A DNA stretch of 64,000 bases, taken from NCBI RefSeq assembly GCF_004000925.1, contig NZ_BIME01000015.1:87100-151099 (forward strand), written 5' to 3'. Below are positions 1 through 8,990 of the stretch, piece by piece (within the stretch, counting starts at the first letter, position 1; each line of letters opens with the position of its first letter). The DNA is from Paenibacillus illinoisensis NBRC 15959. Lineage in GTDB: Bacteria > Bacillota > Bacilli > Paenibacillales > Paenibacillaceae. The notes under the pieces were generated by a model. It was given only the letters and a program-made list of their open reading frames with translations, was not told where the DNA came from and made no database searches. A program made the translations under genes and the position numbers.

Positions 1-440
1 CATCAGATCGCACAGAGGAAATGGAGCGTGTGTATAAAGAAGTAAAAACCAAGTCTCTTGAAGGCCATGACGTTGTCTTGTATTCCACGGCAGAGCAGGT
101 TGATATTGAACTAGCACGTGCCACGGGTGAAGCCCGCGGTCTGGATCATACCGAGGTCAGCAACGAAATTGTGCGGGCTATGGGCGAGATTTGTGCCAGA
201 TTGCTTGAAGAAGGCAATTTCAAGGGTGTATCCATGACCGGTGGAGACACTGCCAAGCAAATTTGCATGAAGTGGAATATTAGCGGCTTCGAGCTGCTGG
301 ACGAACTTGAGATTGGTGTTCCAATATCCAAGTTTATCGGAATAGAAGGCTTACATGTCATTACCAAAGCAGGAGGCTTCGGCACACCAGAAGTCTTCAT
401 CCATGCGATTGAAAAATTAAAAGGAGGGATTCCAGTATGA
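1..440 (+). CDS. Four-carbon acid sugar kinase (DUF1537), C-terminal part
   Basis: The reading frame is open from the left edge (TCA at 3-5) to TGA at 438-440, so about 145 C-terminal residues of a protein normally over 400 residues are present. The segment with SMTGGDTAKQ and ITKAGGFGTPE resembles the C-terminal nucleotide-binding domain of the DUF1537/OtnK-DtnK kinases, which phosphorylate D-threonate, D-erythronate or related four-carbon acids. Its stop overlaps the start of pdxA2 in ATGA, indicating translational coupling. That pairing is the known arrangement for four-carbon acid catabolism. The substrate cannot be read from this fragment. Confidence 0.85.
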   Translation, partial: SDRTEEMERVYKEVKTKSLEGHDVVLYSTAEQVDIELARATGEARGLDHTEVSNEIVRAMGEICARLLEEGNFKGVSMTGGDTAKQICMKWNISGFELLDELEIGVPISKFIGIEGLHVITKAGGFGTPEVFIHAIEKLKGGIPV

Positions 441-1432
441 AACCCACAGTTGGAATTACAATGGGCGATGCAGCAGGTATCGGACCCGAGATTATTATGA
501 AGGCACTAGGCCATCAGGAGGTCTACGACAACTGCAACCCACTCGTTATTGGTGATGCAAAAATATTGGAACGCGTTCTGCCCGTTATTGGATCAAGCTT
601 GAAAGTCAACGCTATTCAGGAGCCTTCGGAAGCCAAGTATGAATTCGGCACAGTGGATGTCATTGATCTGGATCTGGTTCCTGCCGATCTCGAATATGGA
701 AAAGTATCTGCCGTAGCGGGAGACGCAGCCTTTCAATTCCTGGCCAAGTCTATTGATCTAGCCAAAAAACAGCAGATCAACTCCATCTGCACTGCTCCTC
801 TGAACAAGGAAGCTCTGCATCAAGGTGGACATCTGTATCCAGGACATACTGAAATTCTGGCTGACCTGACCGATACAAAGGATTTCTCCATGATGCTGAC
901 GACACCCAACCTGCGGGTTATTCACCTGACAACACACATGGGCTTGATCGATGCGATCGCCAGCATCAACCCGGAAAGAACCTACACGGTAGTTAAGCTT
1001 GCACACGATACACTCAAAAAAGCAGGCTTCGAAAATCCACGTGTAGCTGTATGCGGCATTAATCCGCACGCCGGCGAGAACGGATTGTTCGGCAATGGTG
1101 AAGAAGAAGAGAAACTGCAGCCAGGTATTGAGCGCGCGCAGCAGGAAGGCATTAATGTGGTTGGTCCTCTCCCTGCGGATACATTGTTCTTCCGTGCAGG
1201 TCGCGGTGACTTCGATATCGTAGTTGCTTGCTACCACGATCAGGGACATGCTCCGATTAAAGTTATGGGCATCGAAGAAGGCGTGAACATCACCGTTGGC
1301 TTAAAAGGCGGCATCATCCGCACTTCCGTTGACCACGGTACGGCCTTTGATATCGCTGGTAAAAACATCGCCGATGATAAAAGCATGCTGGCAGCCATTC
1401 GCTCTGCCATTGAGCTTGCTCCAAAAATGTAA
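437..1432 (+). CDS. pdxA2: PdxA2-type 4-phospho-erythronate/threonate dehydrogenase
   Basis: This complete 331-residue protein belongs to the PdxA family of NAD-dependent 4-hydroxythreonine-4-phosphate dehydrogenases. Visible marks are the N-terminal GITMGDAAGIGPE, the metal-ligand region YPGHTEIL, and ACYHDQGH with the later DHGTAFD. The kinase just upstream overlaps it by ATGA, which points to the PdxA2 subfamily acting after DUF1537 kinases on 4-phosphorylated four-carbon acids rather than to vitamin B6 synthesis. A role in B6 synthesis cannot be excluded from sequence alone. A convergent terminator follows at 1478-1520. Confidence 0.88.
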   Translation: MKPTVGITMGDAAGIGPEIIMKALGHQEVYDNCNPLVIGDAKILERVLPVIGSSLKVNAIQEPSEAKYEFGTVDVIDLDLVPADLEYGKVSAVAGDAAFQFLAKSIDLAKKQQINSICTAPLNKEALHQGGHLYPGHTEILADLTDTKDFSMMLTTPNLRVIHLTTHMGLIDAIASINPERTYTVVKLAHDTLKKAGFENPRVAVCGINPHAGENGLFGNGEEEEKLQPGIERAQQEGINVVGPLPADTLFFRAGRGDFDIVVACYHDQGHAPIKVMGIEEGVNITVGLKGGIIRTSVDHGTAFDIAGKNIADDKSMLAAIRSAIELAPKM

Positions 1433-1477
1433 ATGTAACCGAACGTATTCAAACGTATTTAACTATTGAAGCAAAAT

Positions 1478-1520
1478 AAAGCAGCGACTCTCCCCAGTCG
1501 GGAAGAATCGCTGCTTTTTC
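1478..1520. terminator. Bidirectional terminator between pdxA2 and the GH88 gene
   Basis: Arms AAAGCAGCGA (1478-1487) and TCGCTGCTTT (1508-1517) form a stem followed by T-rich sequence on the plus strand. The minus strand also runs into ATTTT, so it can serve both convergent genes. Confidence 0.85.
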
Positions 1521-1539
1521 TTTTGTACACCCTGCTGCA

Positions 1540-2685
1540 TTATTGCCTACCATTCGATCTCCGGTCATACCAATATCCAGGAATGCCTCGTTCCAAACGC
1601 ATCAATGCCTCGAGATAGAAATAATCGCCCCAGATGACATAGTCATCCGGTGAATCCCCACCTCTTACGGAGTAGGAACCATGCTTGAGTAAGCCTTCTT
1701 CGGTTTCGGACCCGTGAGTGGAGTAATTCTGTACCAGGGACGCCATTGAATTCTGCACCGCGTCCAGGAAGAACTGACGCTCAGGATCGGTTGGATCCAA
1801 TCTCTCGGCGATCTCCAGAATCCCGCACGCAGCAATAGCGGATGCAGAGCTGTCGCGCTTTGTTTCGGAGGTCTGTGGTGCATCGAAATCCCAATAGGCT
1901 ACATGATCCTCAGGCACATGAGTAATAAAGTAACGGGCTAGACGCCTCGCTGTCTCGAACATCTCTGCATTTTGCAGATATCGGCTGCATAACGCAAAGC
2001 CATATATCCCCCATGCCTGACCGCGGGTCCATGTTGAGCCATCATTATAGCCCTGATGGGTCCCTCCACGAATGGCTTCGCCAGTAGCCTGATCAAAATA
2101 AAAGGTATGATAGCTGGAATCGTCTCCACGAACCAGAAAACGCCGGCTTTTCTCCGCATGGAGCTTGGCGACGCGCCGATATTCTTCGTTATGGGTCTGT
2201 TCATACGCCCATAACAATAATGGAAGATTAAGCAGGCAATCGATAATAATACGACCTCCGTTGTTCACATCGCCCTTGCGTCCCCAAGCCTGGATCAGCC
2301 CTGACTCTTCACGCCAGCGCTTCATCAACATATCTGCAGCCTCCAGCGTGAGGTCACGTGCAGCAGGGTCACGTTCCACGATCCATTGGGCCTTGGAGGA
2401 CAACGAGTAGAGAAAACCTATGTCATGATGGTCAAAAATGCTCTTCCGTTCCATGCGCCCCCGAAAGTTATCAACGGTCTTAACAGCTGCCTCGCGATAC
2501 AGCGGGTCCTGCGTGTATTCCGAGCATAACCAAAGGATTCCTGACCAGAAACCAGCCGTCCACTCCGTATTATCATTCAGCACATAATGCTCATCCCCGT
2601 TACTTACATGGGGAAATCGCCCCCCAAATCGGTCAATGTTGCTTCTCGTGACTTGGAGTGCATCATCAATGGCATTTTTCCACAT
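1540..2685 (-). CDS. Glycoside hydrolase family 88, unsaturated glucuronyl hydrolase
   Basis: This 381-residue protein resembles GH88 unsaturated glucuronyl hydrolases. They remove the 4,5-unsaturated uronic acid that polysaccharide lyases leave at the non-reducing end of oligosaccharides, through hydration of the double bond. Asp88 (HHDIG) and Asp149 (IIIDC) fall at the same positions as the two functional Asp residues of the Bacillus sp. GL1 enzyme, and WTRGQAWGIYG fits the alpha6/alpha6 barrel. No signal peptide is visible, so it acts in the cytoplasm on imported oligosaccharides. It starts at ATG behind GAGGAGGACTTGTTCC, 32 bp after the AraC-type gene, and is the last gene of the importer cluster. 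The exact glycan is unknown. Confidence 0.9.
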   Translation of the reverse strand: MWKNAIDDALQVTRSNIDRFGGRFPHVSNGDEHYVLNDNTEWTAGFWSGILWLCSEYTQDPLYREAAVKTVDNFRGRMERKSIFDHHDIGFLYSLSSKAQWIVERDPAARDLTLEAADMLMKRWREESGLIQAWGRKGDVNNGGRIIIDCLLNLPLLLWAYEQTHNEEYRRVAKLHAEKSRRFLVRGDDSSYHTFYFDQATGEAIRGGTHQGYNDGSTWTRGQAWGIYGFALCSRYLQNAEMFETARRLARYFITHVPEDHVAYWDFDAPQTSETKRDSSASAIAACGILEIAERLDPTDPERQFFLDAVQNSMASLVQNYSTHGSETEEGLLKHGSYSVRGGDSPDDYVIWGDYFYLEALMRLERGIPGYWYDRRSNGRQ

Positions 2686-2717
2686 GGAACAAGTCCTCCT
2701 CTATGAATCTATTTTCT

Positions 2718-5051
2718 TCATCCTTCATGTTGGACAAGTCTGCTATTTTGCTTATATTGACCAGGCGTAATGCCCTCATACTTTTTAAAGACACGAATGA
2801 ATGAATTGCTGTTGAGAAACCCTACGCGCTCGGATACGTCCTGAATGGTCCCTTCCTCTGCCTGCAGAATTTTCTTGGATTGTTCGATGCGATATTGGTT
2901 GATGTAATCGATCACGTTGATTCCAGTCTGCTCCTTAAAGTACTTGGAGACATAGGTTGGATGGAAGCGAAAGCGTTCTGACAAATGGGTCAAACCCAGA
3001 TTGACGTCTGCATAGTTCTCTACAATGAATTCGATCAGCTGATCTTTCAGCTCTTCGTTGCGGGAGCGCTTGCGTTCATTCACCATCTGACAGACGGTCT
3101 CCAGGATTCGCAGCAGCTCGGCTTCAATCTCCTCAAACGTCTCGCATGCAAACAATTGCCGAATCAGATCATTACGATGCGTCATCTCGTTCTGGTCATC
3201 TGACTTGATCTGTTCCGTGGCTTTCAGAATGGTACCGATTAACTCAAACATCAGGCAGCGTGCCAGTTCAACAGACAAGGGCTCTCCTGTAAAATTGGTC
3301 ATGAGAATTTCGTTCATCACTTCGGTTGAACGGGCATAATTGCCTGTCGCGATATAATTAATGAGCTGTCTCTCCAGATCGAGAGGATAATATAATTCCT
3401 CCTTCGGCCTGCGAATCCGGTTTTGGTCAATGATTTGTCCGATCCCCAATATCAGCCGATATTCCAGTGCCTCTTCCGATTCCCGAAAACTGTCTCCAAT
3501 CGCTGCAATGCCGTGATGAACATCGCTTACCCCCACCGAAAAGTACACGCAAAACCGTGATCCGATAAAACGCTGGGCCTCCTCAATGGCGCTGATCAGC
3601 CGGTATCCGGTATTCTCCTCATCTGCCCGAATGTTGATGAGAAATGCGATCCGTCCATCAATATCTGCCGAAAACACCTGGCCAATGGGGCCTATAATTT
3701 CCTCCAGCACATTGGTCAGAATGAGCTGCACAAATTGTTCTTTCTCCTCCTGGTCCTGCTCGCGTACTTTTGTCCGGAACAACCCATCCACATTCTCAAT
3801 GTGAAGGAGCAGTACGGCAAACGATGGAGTCTCGAAGTGAATACCAAGCCGTTCCAGCGTTGAAGCAAATTCTTCACCTGCCTGAACCCTGCCCTTCATC
3901 AGCTTGGCGAGCAAATTGCTCCTTACAACGTTTTGCTGGTCCTTGAGCCTGCTCGCGAATTGATCCTGCTCTTCCCAGGCACGGACCAGCACGGATTGCA
4001 GAATGCCATATTCATCGTCCGGCTGCTCCAGTTTCCATTTGACCTTATCGGAGATAATGTTCATGATCCGTCCCAGCGGACGATAGTTCCTCCTGGTGAA
4101 CCACCAGGCCGCTACCCCGCCCAGCAGAAGTCCAGCTGCCACGCCTCCAATCGTAATATTGCGAATGACCGTTAGTTTCTTGGCATAGATCCGGGTAGGT
4201 ATAATCGATACATAATTCCAATCCTGGACCTTGGAAGAGATCTGGGACATGGTGACGGATTCACCGTTCCAATCGATCGTCTCGGTGCTGACTCCTGAAT
4301 CTTGCCCGGAATTCAGATCTTCATTTATTTTGAAAGGGGTTTCAAAACCTCCTGTGGAAAACAACGTGTTCCCCTCATCATCCAGGATGAATACCGTGCT
4401 CTCTTTTTCCAAACGGACATTATCAATCGCCTGTTGGAACCGATTCGGGTCAAGATTGACCACGAAGGTTGCAGGACTGTCCGCAGCACTCTGGATGGGG
4501 AACGGCTGCAGGTAGACAAGTGTATCTTCAATGCGCCGATCCTCACTCCGAATCGCCATTTTCCTGAACCTGCTGGTGTCGGTATCGTGCATAAGTCCGG
4601 TCCACGCCTCCTCGGTTACATCCGTGCCTTTGTAGAACATGTCATACAGATAGGTCTTCTGAATAAGGGAAGAAGAGGACAAGGCAACGTCGGCGTCCTT
4701 AATATAAATATATAGTTCGCTAATTAGACCGTTTCCGACGCGTGTAGACTTCAGATTTTTGATTAGCTCCAGTCCCATTAACCGCCACCGGCCATCCTGT
4801 TCAGACGCATGATTAATGAAGCTCGTTAACTGGGAATCGGCCATGAGTTGATTGCTGATGCTGCCAATATCCCCAATCTGGTTATCGATCGTCTCCTGCA
4901 CCTGAGAGAGCAGCACCATGTTGGAGCGATTCACTTCTTCCTCAAGCAAGATGCGAGACTCGGCAAATACAGCTGCACCGATCACAATCGGGATGAGCAG
5001 AATGACCATGTAAGAAATGCTCCAGGACAACAGGATGCTTTTCTTCTTCAT
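2718..5051 (-). CDS. Membrane-bound AraC-family regulator (YesS-like)
   Basis: About 777 residues starting at MKKKSILL, which has the strong site GGAGGAGACTC; a start 10 codons upstream is possible but has no such site. The order is an N-terminal transmembrane helix (about residues 5-25), a roughly 260-residue extracytoplasmic Cache-like sensor, a second helix (TIGGVAAGLLLGGVAAWW), a cytoplasmic linker region, and a C-terminal AraC double helix-turn-helix (LSERFRFHPTYVSKYFKEQ, then VGFLNSNSFIRVFKKYEGI). Related YesS-type proteins control sugar importers. It lies between the permease and GH88 genes, so it probably senses an oligosaccharide or the loaded binding protein and activates this cluster. 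Confidence 0.88.
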   Translation of the reverse strand: MKKKSILLSWSISYMVILLIPIVIGAAVFAESRILLEEEVNRSNMVLLSQVQETIDNQIGDIGSISNQLMADSQLTSFINHASEQDGRWRLMGLELIKNLKSTRVGNGLISELYIYIKDADVALSSSSLIQKTYLYDMFYKGTDVTEEAWTGLMHDTDTSRFRKMAIRSEDRRIEDTLVYLQPFPIQSAADSPATFVVNLDPNRFQQAIDNVRLEKESTVFILDDEGNTLFSTGGFETPFKINEDLNSGQDSGVSTETIDWNGESVTMSQISSKVQDWNYVSIIPTRIYAKKLTVIRNITIGGVAAGLLLGGVAAWWFTRRNYRPLGRIMNIISDKVKWKLEQPDDEYGILQSVLVRAWEEQDQFASRLKDQQNVVRSNLLAKLMKGRVQAGEEFASTLERLGIHFETPSFAVLLLHIENVDGLFRTKVREQDQEEKEQFVQLILTNVLEEIIGPIGQVFSADIDGRIAFLINIRADEENTGYRLISAIEEAQRFIGSRFCVYFSVGVSDVHHGIAAIGDSFRESEEALEYRLILGIGQIIDQNRIRRPKEELYYPLDLERQLINYIATGNYARSTEVMNEILMTNFTGEPLSVELARCLMFELIGTILKATEQIKSDDQNEMTHRNDLIRQLFACETFEEIEAELLRILETVCQMVNERKRSRNEELKDQLIEFIVENYADVNLGLTHLSERFRFHPTYVSKYFKEQTGINVIDYINQYRIEQSKKILQAEEGTIQDVSERVGFLNSNSFIRVFKKYEGITPGQYKQNSRLVQHEG

Positions 5052-5095
5052 GAGTCTCCTCCTCACATGGTGGTTTGGCATGGCCTACGACTGAT

Positions 5096-5980
5096 TTATT
5101 CCTTGATTGCTCCGATCATAACACCTTTGACAAAGTATTTCTGCAGAAAAGGATAGATAAACAAAATAGGAAGCGTGGCAACCATGACCGTTGCATATTT
5201 CACACTTTCCCCGATCGCCTCTTTGTCCACCGCTGATGCCCCTGTCGTCATGGAGTCCGTACTATTTTGGATGAGGATTTCGCGCAGTACCAGCTGAAGG
5301 GGAAACAGATTTCGATCCCGGATGTACAGAATTGCACCAAACCAAGAATTCCAATGGCTAACTCCATAAAAGAGAATCATCACTGCGATCACCGGCATGG
5401 ACAACGGTACTACGATCCGCCAGAGGATCAACATCTCTCCCGCACCGTCCATGCGGGCCGATTCCAGCAGGCTTTCAGAGATTTCCTGAAACGAAGTCCG
5501 CATAATAATGAGATTATAACTGCTGATCAGCCCAGGTATAATCAGAGCCCACAGGCTGTTCCCCATATGAAGCGTGTTGTTGATCAACAGATAGGACGGA
5601 ATAATGCCCCCGTTAAAAAACATCGTAAACACGATCGCCAGCATGATCGGGTTGCGAAGCATGAAGCTTTTGCGAGACAAGGTATACGCTCCCAGAATGG
5701 TGAACAGCAGATTCAGTGCCGTACCCACCACGACGATGAATATGGTGTTTCGGTACCCGGACAAAATGTTCGGGTTGCTGAGCACGAGCTTATAGCTCTC
5801 CAGGGTCAGTCCTTTCGGAAAGAGCAGCAGACCTCTGTGGGCCATTAGCTGACCGGAATCACTGAATGATGCGTTCAGTACATGCAGCAGCGGATACAAG
5901 GTCACAATAATCAGGCCCGTCATCAGAATGGCGTTGGCACCACCAAACAGCCGCTCCCCGAGTGATCGTTTTATTCTCAT
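5096..5980 (-). CDS. Carbohydrate ABC transporter permease (LplC/MalG type)
   Basis: This 294-residue inner-membrane permease has six hydrophobic segments and the EAA-type loop ESARMDGAGEMLILWRIVVPLS that contacts the ATPase. It ends KGVMIGAIKE, the usual C-terminus of the LplC family. It starts at ATG behind GGAGGGGAGTTCAG, 30 bp after the partner permease. No ATP-binding protein is encoded in the cluster, as is typical of importers energised by MsmX; such a protein lies at 61423-62547. The substrate is probably an unsaturated oligosaccharide, given the linked GH88 gene. Confidence 0.92.
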   Translation of the reverse strand: MRIKRSLGERLFGGANAILMTGLIIVTLYPLLHVLNASFSDSGQLMAHRGLLLFPKGLTLESYKLVLSNPNILSGYRNTIFIVVVGTALNLLFTILGAYTLSRKSFMLRNPIMLAIVFTMFFNGGIIPSYLLINNTLHMGNSLWALIIPGLISSYNLIIMRTSFQEISESLLESARMDGAGEMLILWRIVVPLSMPVIAVMILFYGVSHWNSWFGAILYIRDRNLFPLQLVLREILIQNSTDSMTTGASAVDKEAIGESVKYATVMVATLPILFIYPFLQKYFVKGVMIGAIKE

Positions 5981-6010
5981 CTGAACTCCCCTCCTTCACC
6001 TCATTCCTGA

Positions 6011-6937
6011 CTAGAATAGCTTGGTATTGGATATCGCCTTGGACAGGCGATTGGCACCAATGAGCAGTGTAAAGTTAATGACGGATTGGAATAAGCCTAC
6101 CGCGGTTGTATAGCTGAATTCGGCACTTTCGCTAATCCCTTTACGGTACACAAATGTCGAGATGACATCCGCCGTGTCATATACGTTCGGGTTGTATAGC
6201 AGAATGATTTTTTCGAAACCGATCTCCATCAATCCGCCAATACGGAGAATCAGCAGAATAAGAATCATCGGAATGATGCCGGGCAACGTAATATGCCAGA
6301 CTTGGCGAAGGCGACTTGCCCCGTCCACATTCGCAGCATCATACAGCTCGGGATTGATTCCACTAAGTGCAGCCAGATAAATGATGCTGGAGAAGCCAAG
6401 CTCCTGCCAGATGGATGAAGCGGTATACATGGTACGGAAATTGGCCGGATCACTGAGAAGCGCACTGCTCTGGCCGCCAAAGTATTCAATAATGGTGTTA
6501 AACAGTCCATCCCGGGATGAGAAATCCACAATCATGCCGCAGATGACCACGATGGAAATAAAGTGTGGAATGTAGGAGACGGTCTGCACGGTACGCTTAA
6601 ATATTTCGTTGCGAAGCTCATTGAGAAGAAGGGCAAGAAGAATCGGTGCTGGGAATCCAAACAACAGTTGATAGAAGCTCAGCACCAGGGTGTTTTTCAA
6701 AATCCGCCAGAAATAGTAACTCTGAAAGAAGTCCCGGAAATGCTGCAGTCCCACCCAATCACTGCCCCATATGCCTTTGCCAACCGAATAATCCTTGAAT
6801 GCAATGATCGCTCCATACATCGGCAGATATTTGAAGATGAGAAAATACAAAACAACGGGAAGAGCCATCCAATAGATCGCTTTATTCTTTTTGTAATTAA
6901 GCCATAACAAGGAAAGCTTGTGCGACACCTTTTCCAT
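6011..6937 (-). CDS. Carbohydrate ABC transporter permease (LplB type)
   Basis: The partner permease has about 308 residues from MEKVSHKLSLLW, or 318 from an ATG ten codons upstream at 6967. The internal start is preceded directly by AAGGAAGGGG and the upstream ATG has no clear ribosome site, so the start is uncertain. The protein has MYGAIIAFKDY near the first helix, typical of LplB/YtcP-like subunits, and the EAA loop DAANVDGASRLRQVWHITLP. It forms the membrane channel with the downstream permease. Confidence 0.9.
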   Translation of the reverse strand: MEKVSHKLSLLWLNYKKNKAIYWMALPVVLYFLIFKYLPMYGAIIAFKDYSVGKGIWGSDWVGLQHFRDFFQSYYFWRILKNTLVLSFYQLLFGFPAPILLALLLNELRNEIFKRTVQTVSYIPHFISIVVICGMIVDFSSRDGLFNTIIEYFGGQSSALLSDPANFRTMYTASSIWQELGFSSIIYLAALSGINPELYDAANVDGASRLRQVWHITLPGIIPMILILLILRIGGLMEIGFEKIILLYNPNVYDTADVISTFVYRKGISESAEFSYTTAVGLFQSVINFTLLIGANRLSKAISNTKLF

Positions 6938-7009
6938 CCCCTTCCTTATCAATTCGAAGGAGAGCATCCGTGAGGTAAAAAGTGGGCTTCCCCACGGACA
7001 GCTTCTTCG

Positions 7010-8587
7010 TTATCTGGCATTATAGCGGTCCAGAGCAGCCTGCTGAATTTCAACTGCCCGGTCGACGTTAAACTTGTTGATCTGATCGACGTACTTGTCA
7101 AAGTTCTCAATCGGCTCGACCCCGATCACAAACTTGACGAACATTTCATCCCGGTACGTTCCAATATCGCTCATGATCTTGCTGTATTCCGTGGATTCTT
7201 CTGTTGTCAGACTGGTTGGAGGAAGGCCCACCTTCAGTGTATTCTCGCTGTATTTGGAGAAGAGAATGGCGGCATCCTTCTGCTGCTGGAGCTGATAATA
7301 CTGCTCATTGTACCGGTCGTCATCTTCACCCACGAAGGGATAGTTCGCAATAAAATGTTTGGCCATCGCCTGGGCAACCGACAATCCATCCGGATTTTTT
7401 AAAATCTCATCGGTATAGGTCGGGTAACCGTCCTTCATCGTATACGTGAGGCCTTCCACACCGAAATTTTTCAGCATATGCCCTTCTTCACTGAAGAAGT
7501 AATCAAGTGCTTTGACTGTTTCCTCCGGATATTTGTTGCTATTGGTGATCACGACGCCGCTACTGCTCCACTCCCAGGAACGTCCGGTAAACATCGGTTC
7601 ATCGCCCTTATTCTGCACCGGATATTGGACAGCCGTCAGATTGGCGTTCGGGTCGGTTTCCTGCAGAGCGGGAAGGTAGCGGCCTACACCTCCACCGATG
7701 AAGGTGAAAAAGGCACCTGCCTGACCACTCAAAATTTTGGCGTCAAATGTTTTTTGGTCATTGGTGGCAAAATCGGGATCGATCAGCCCTTCCTGATACC
7801 AGCGATGGAACATCGTCAGGAATTCCTTGTATTCCGGCTCGATTGGTCCGTAGACCACTTTGCCATCTTTCATAAATATATTGTTGGTTATCCCGTAGGC
7901 CTCCAGATAGGTCGGTGCTGCGGGTCCCATCGTTGTCATTTTAGGCGGTGCACCAAACAACAGGGGCGCGGACACGCCTTTTTTCTCTTTGAACGCTTTA
8001 AGTACGGTTTCCCATTCTTCCAGCGTTTCCGGTTTCTCCAGCTTTAGCTCATCGAGCCAATCCTGACGAATGAATGTACCGCCGAAGGTTTTGTATTCCC
8101 CCAGACGTAGATGCGGAATCGCATAGATATCGCCGTTGTCTGCTTTTAACTGTTTAGCGACTTCGGGATTCTCATCCAAAATCTTTTTCAAATTGGGAGC
8201 GTATTCATCAATGAGCTCGTTAAGACGAATGATGGTACCATCATTGAACAGCTTGGCGTAATCTCCATTGACAAACATGGCATCAGGTAGCTGATTCGAG
8301 GCAATCATGACATTGAACTGTTCGGTCTCGGCACCCACCGCAGGATGCTGGAATTCGATTTTGGTGTTGGTCTTCTTCTCCCATTCCTTAATCGCCGTGA
8401 TTTCATTCATACTCTTGAGCGTAATGGAAGCATTCGTGTTCATCGACATCCAGATCGATATTGGTGTAGGGCCATCTCCCTCTGCTCCACCCGCGTTTCC
8501 ATTGTCCCCTGTGCAGCCTGCCAGAATAGTGAATCCCATCATCAGACAGATTCCAATCGCCAGCCGCTTTCTCCATGACCGTTTCAT
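7010..8587 (-). CDS. Extracellular sugar-binding lipoprotein (LplA type)
   Basis: About 525 residues from MKRSWRKRLAIG, the start next to GGGGGGACGTGAAGCG; the frame stays open 22 codons further upstream but that would bury the signal peptide. A lipoprotein signal ends in the lipobox LAGC, so Cys is lipidated and the protein is held outside the membrane. The mature part is a family 1 solute-binding protein of the large LplA type. It is the first gene of the cluster running through two permeases, the AraC-type sensor and GH88, and gives the importer its specificity, probably for oligosaccharides. Confidence 0.9.
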   Translation of the reverse strand: MKRSWRKRLAIGICLMMGFTILAGCTGDNGNAGGAEGDGPTPISIWMSMNTNASITLKSMNEITAIKEWEKKTNTKIEFQHPAVGAETEQFNVMIASNQLPDAMFVNGDYAKLFNDGTIIRLNELIDEYAPNLKKILDENPEVAKQLKADNGDIYAIPHLRLGEYKTFGGTFIRQDWLDELKLEKPETLEEWETVLKAFKEKKGVSAPLLFGAPPKMTTMGPAAPTYLEAYGITNNIFMKDGKVVYGPIEPEYKEFLTMFHRWYQEGLIDPDFATNDQKTFDAKILSGQAGAFFTFIGGGVGRYLPALQETDPNANLTAVQYPVQNKGDEPMFTGRSWEWSSSGVVITNSNKYPEETVKALDYFFSEEGHMLKNFGVEGLTYTMKDGYPTYTDEILKNPDGLSVAQAMAKHFIANYPFVGEDDDRYNEQYYQLQQQKDAAILFSKYSENTLKVGLPPTSLTTEESTEYSKIMSDIGTYRDEMFVKFVIGVEPIENFDKYVDQINKFNVDRAVEIQQAALDRYNAR

Positions 8588-8990
8588 CGCTTCACGTCCC
8601 CCCATGTGTTCGTGTAAGATGTCTGACCCTTGATGTGGAGCTGCTCTCTTCATAAAGGTAATGCCTGACCGCTATTATGGCTATCCTCCATTCTTGCCGA
8701 GATATCCAAAATTTGATATTCCCTTATCCGGCGCAGGATTTGCACATGCAGGCAAAAGATCAAGATCATATTCGAGGAATGAACTGTCCGATCCAAATGA
8801 AAGCTGATTATCTCCTTTAATCCGTCTAGGTTGAAGCATCTAGATTAATATTGCCATCGACCAAGCCTGTTTCCGAAACCTTAGGGTGTTTGACCAGTCC
8901 CCGCCAGAATCCAGGAATACACTAATATCAATTCTTTGACCTGTTCGGCTATCCATAAAAAACATCAACAAACTTAAGGGGGAAATTAGC
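8588..8990. other. Divergent intergenic region
   Basis: About 400 bp separate the start of the sugar-binding lipoprotein gene (-) from the glycosyltransferase gene (+), so promoters for both should lie here. I found no pair of hexamers with good spacing in either direction and no clear cre site. A short AT-rich repeat, GATATCC...GATATTC near 8700-8725, is the only visible structure. Confidence 0.4.

Noticed and set aside
1540..2685. GH105 (unsaturated rhamnogalacturonyl hydrolase) for the GH88-like protein
   Set aside because: GH105 is related and common next to YesS-type regulators, but the two Asp positions and WTRGQAWGIYG fit GH88 better.
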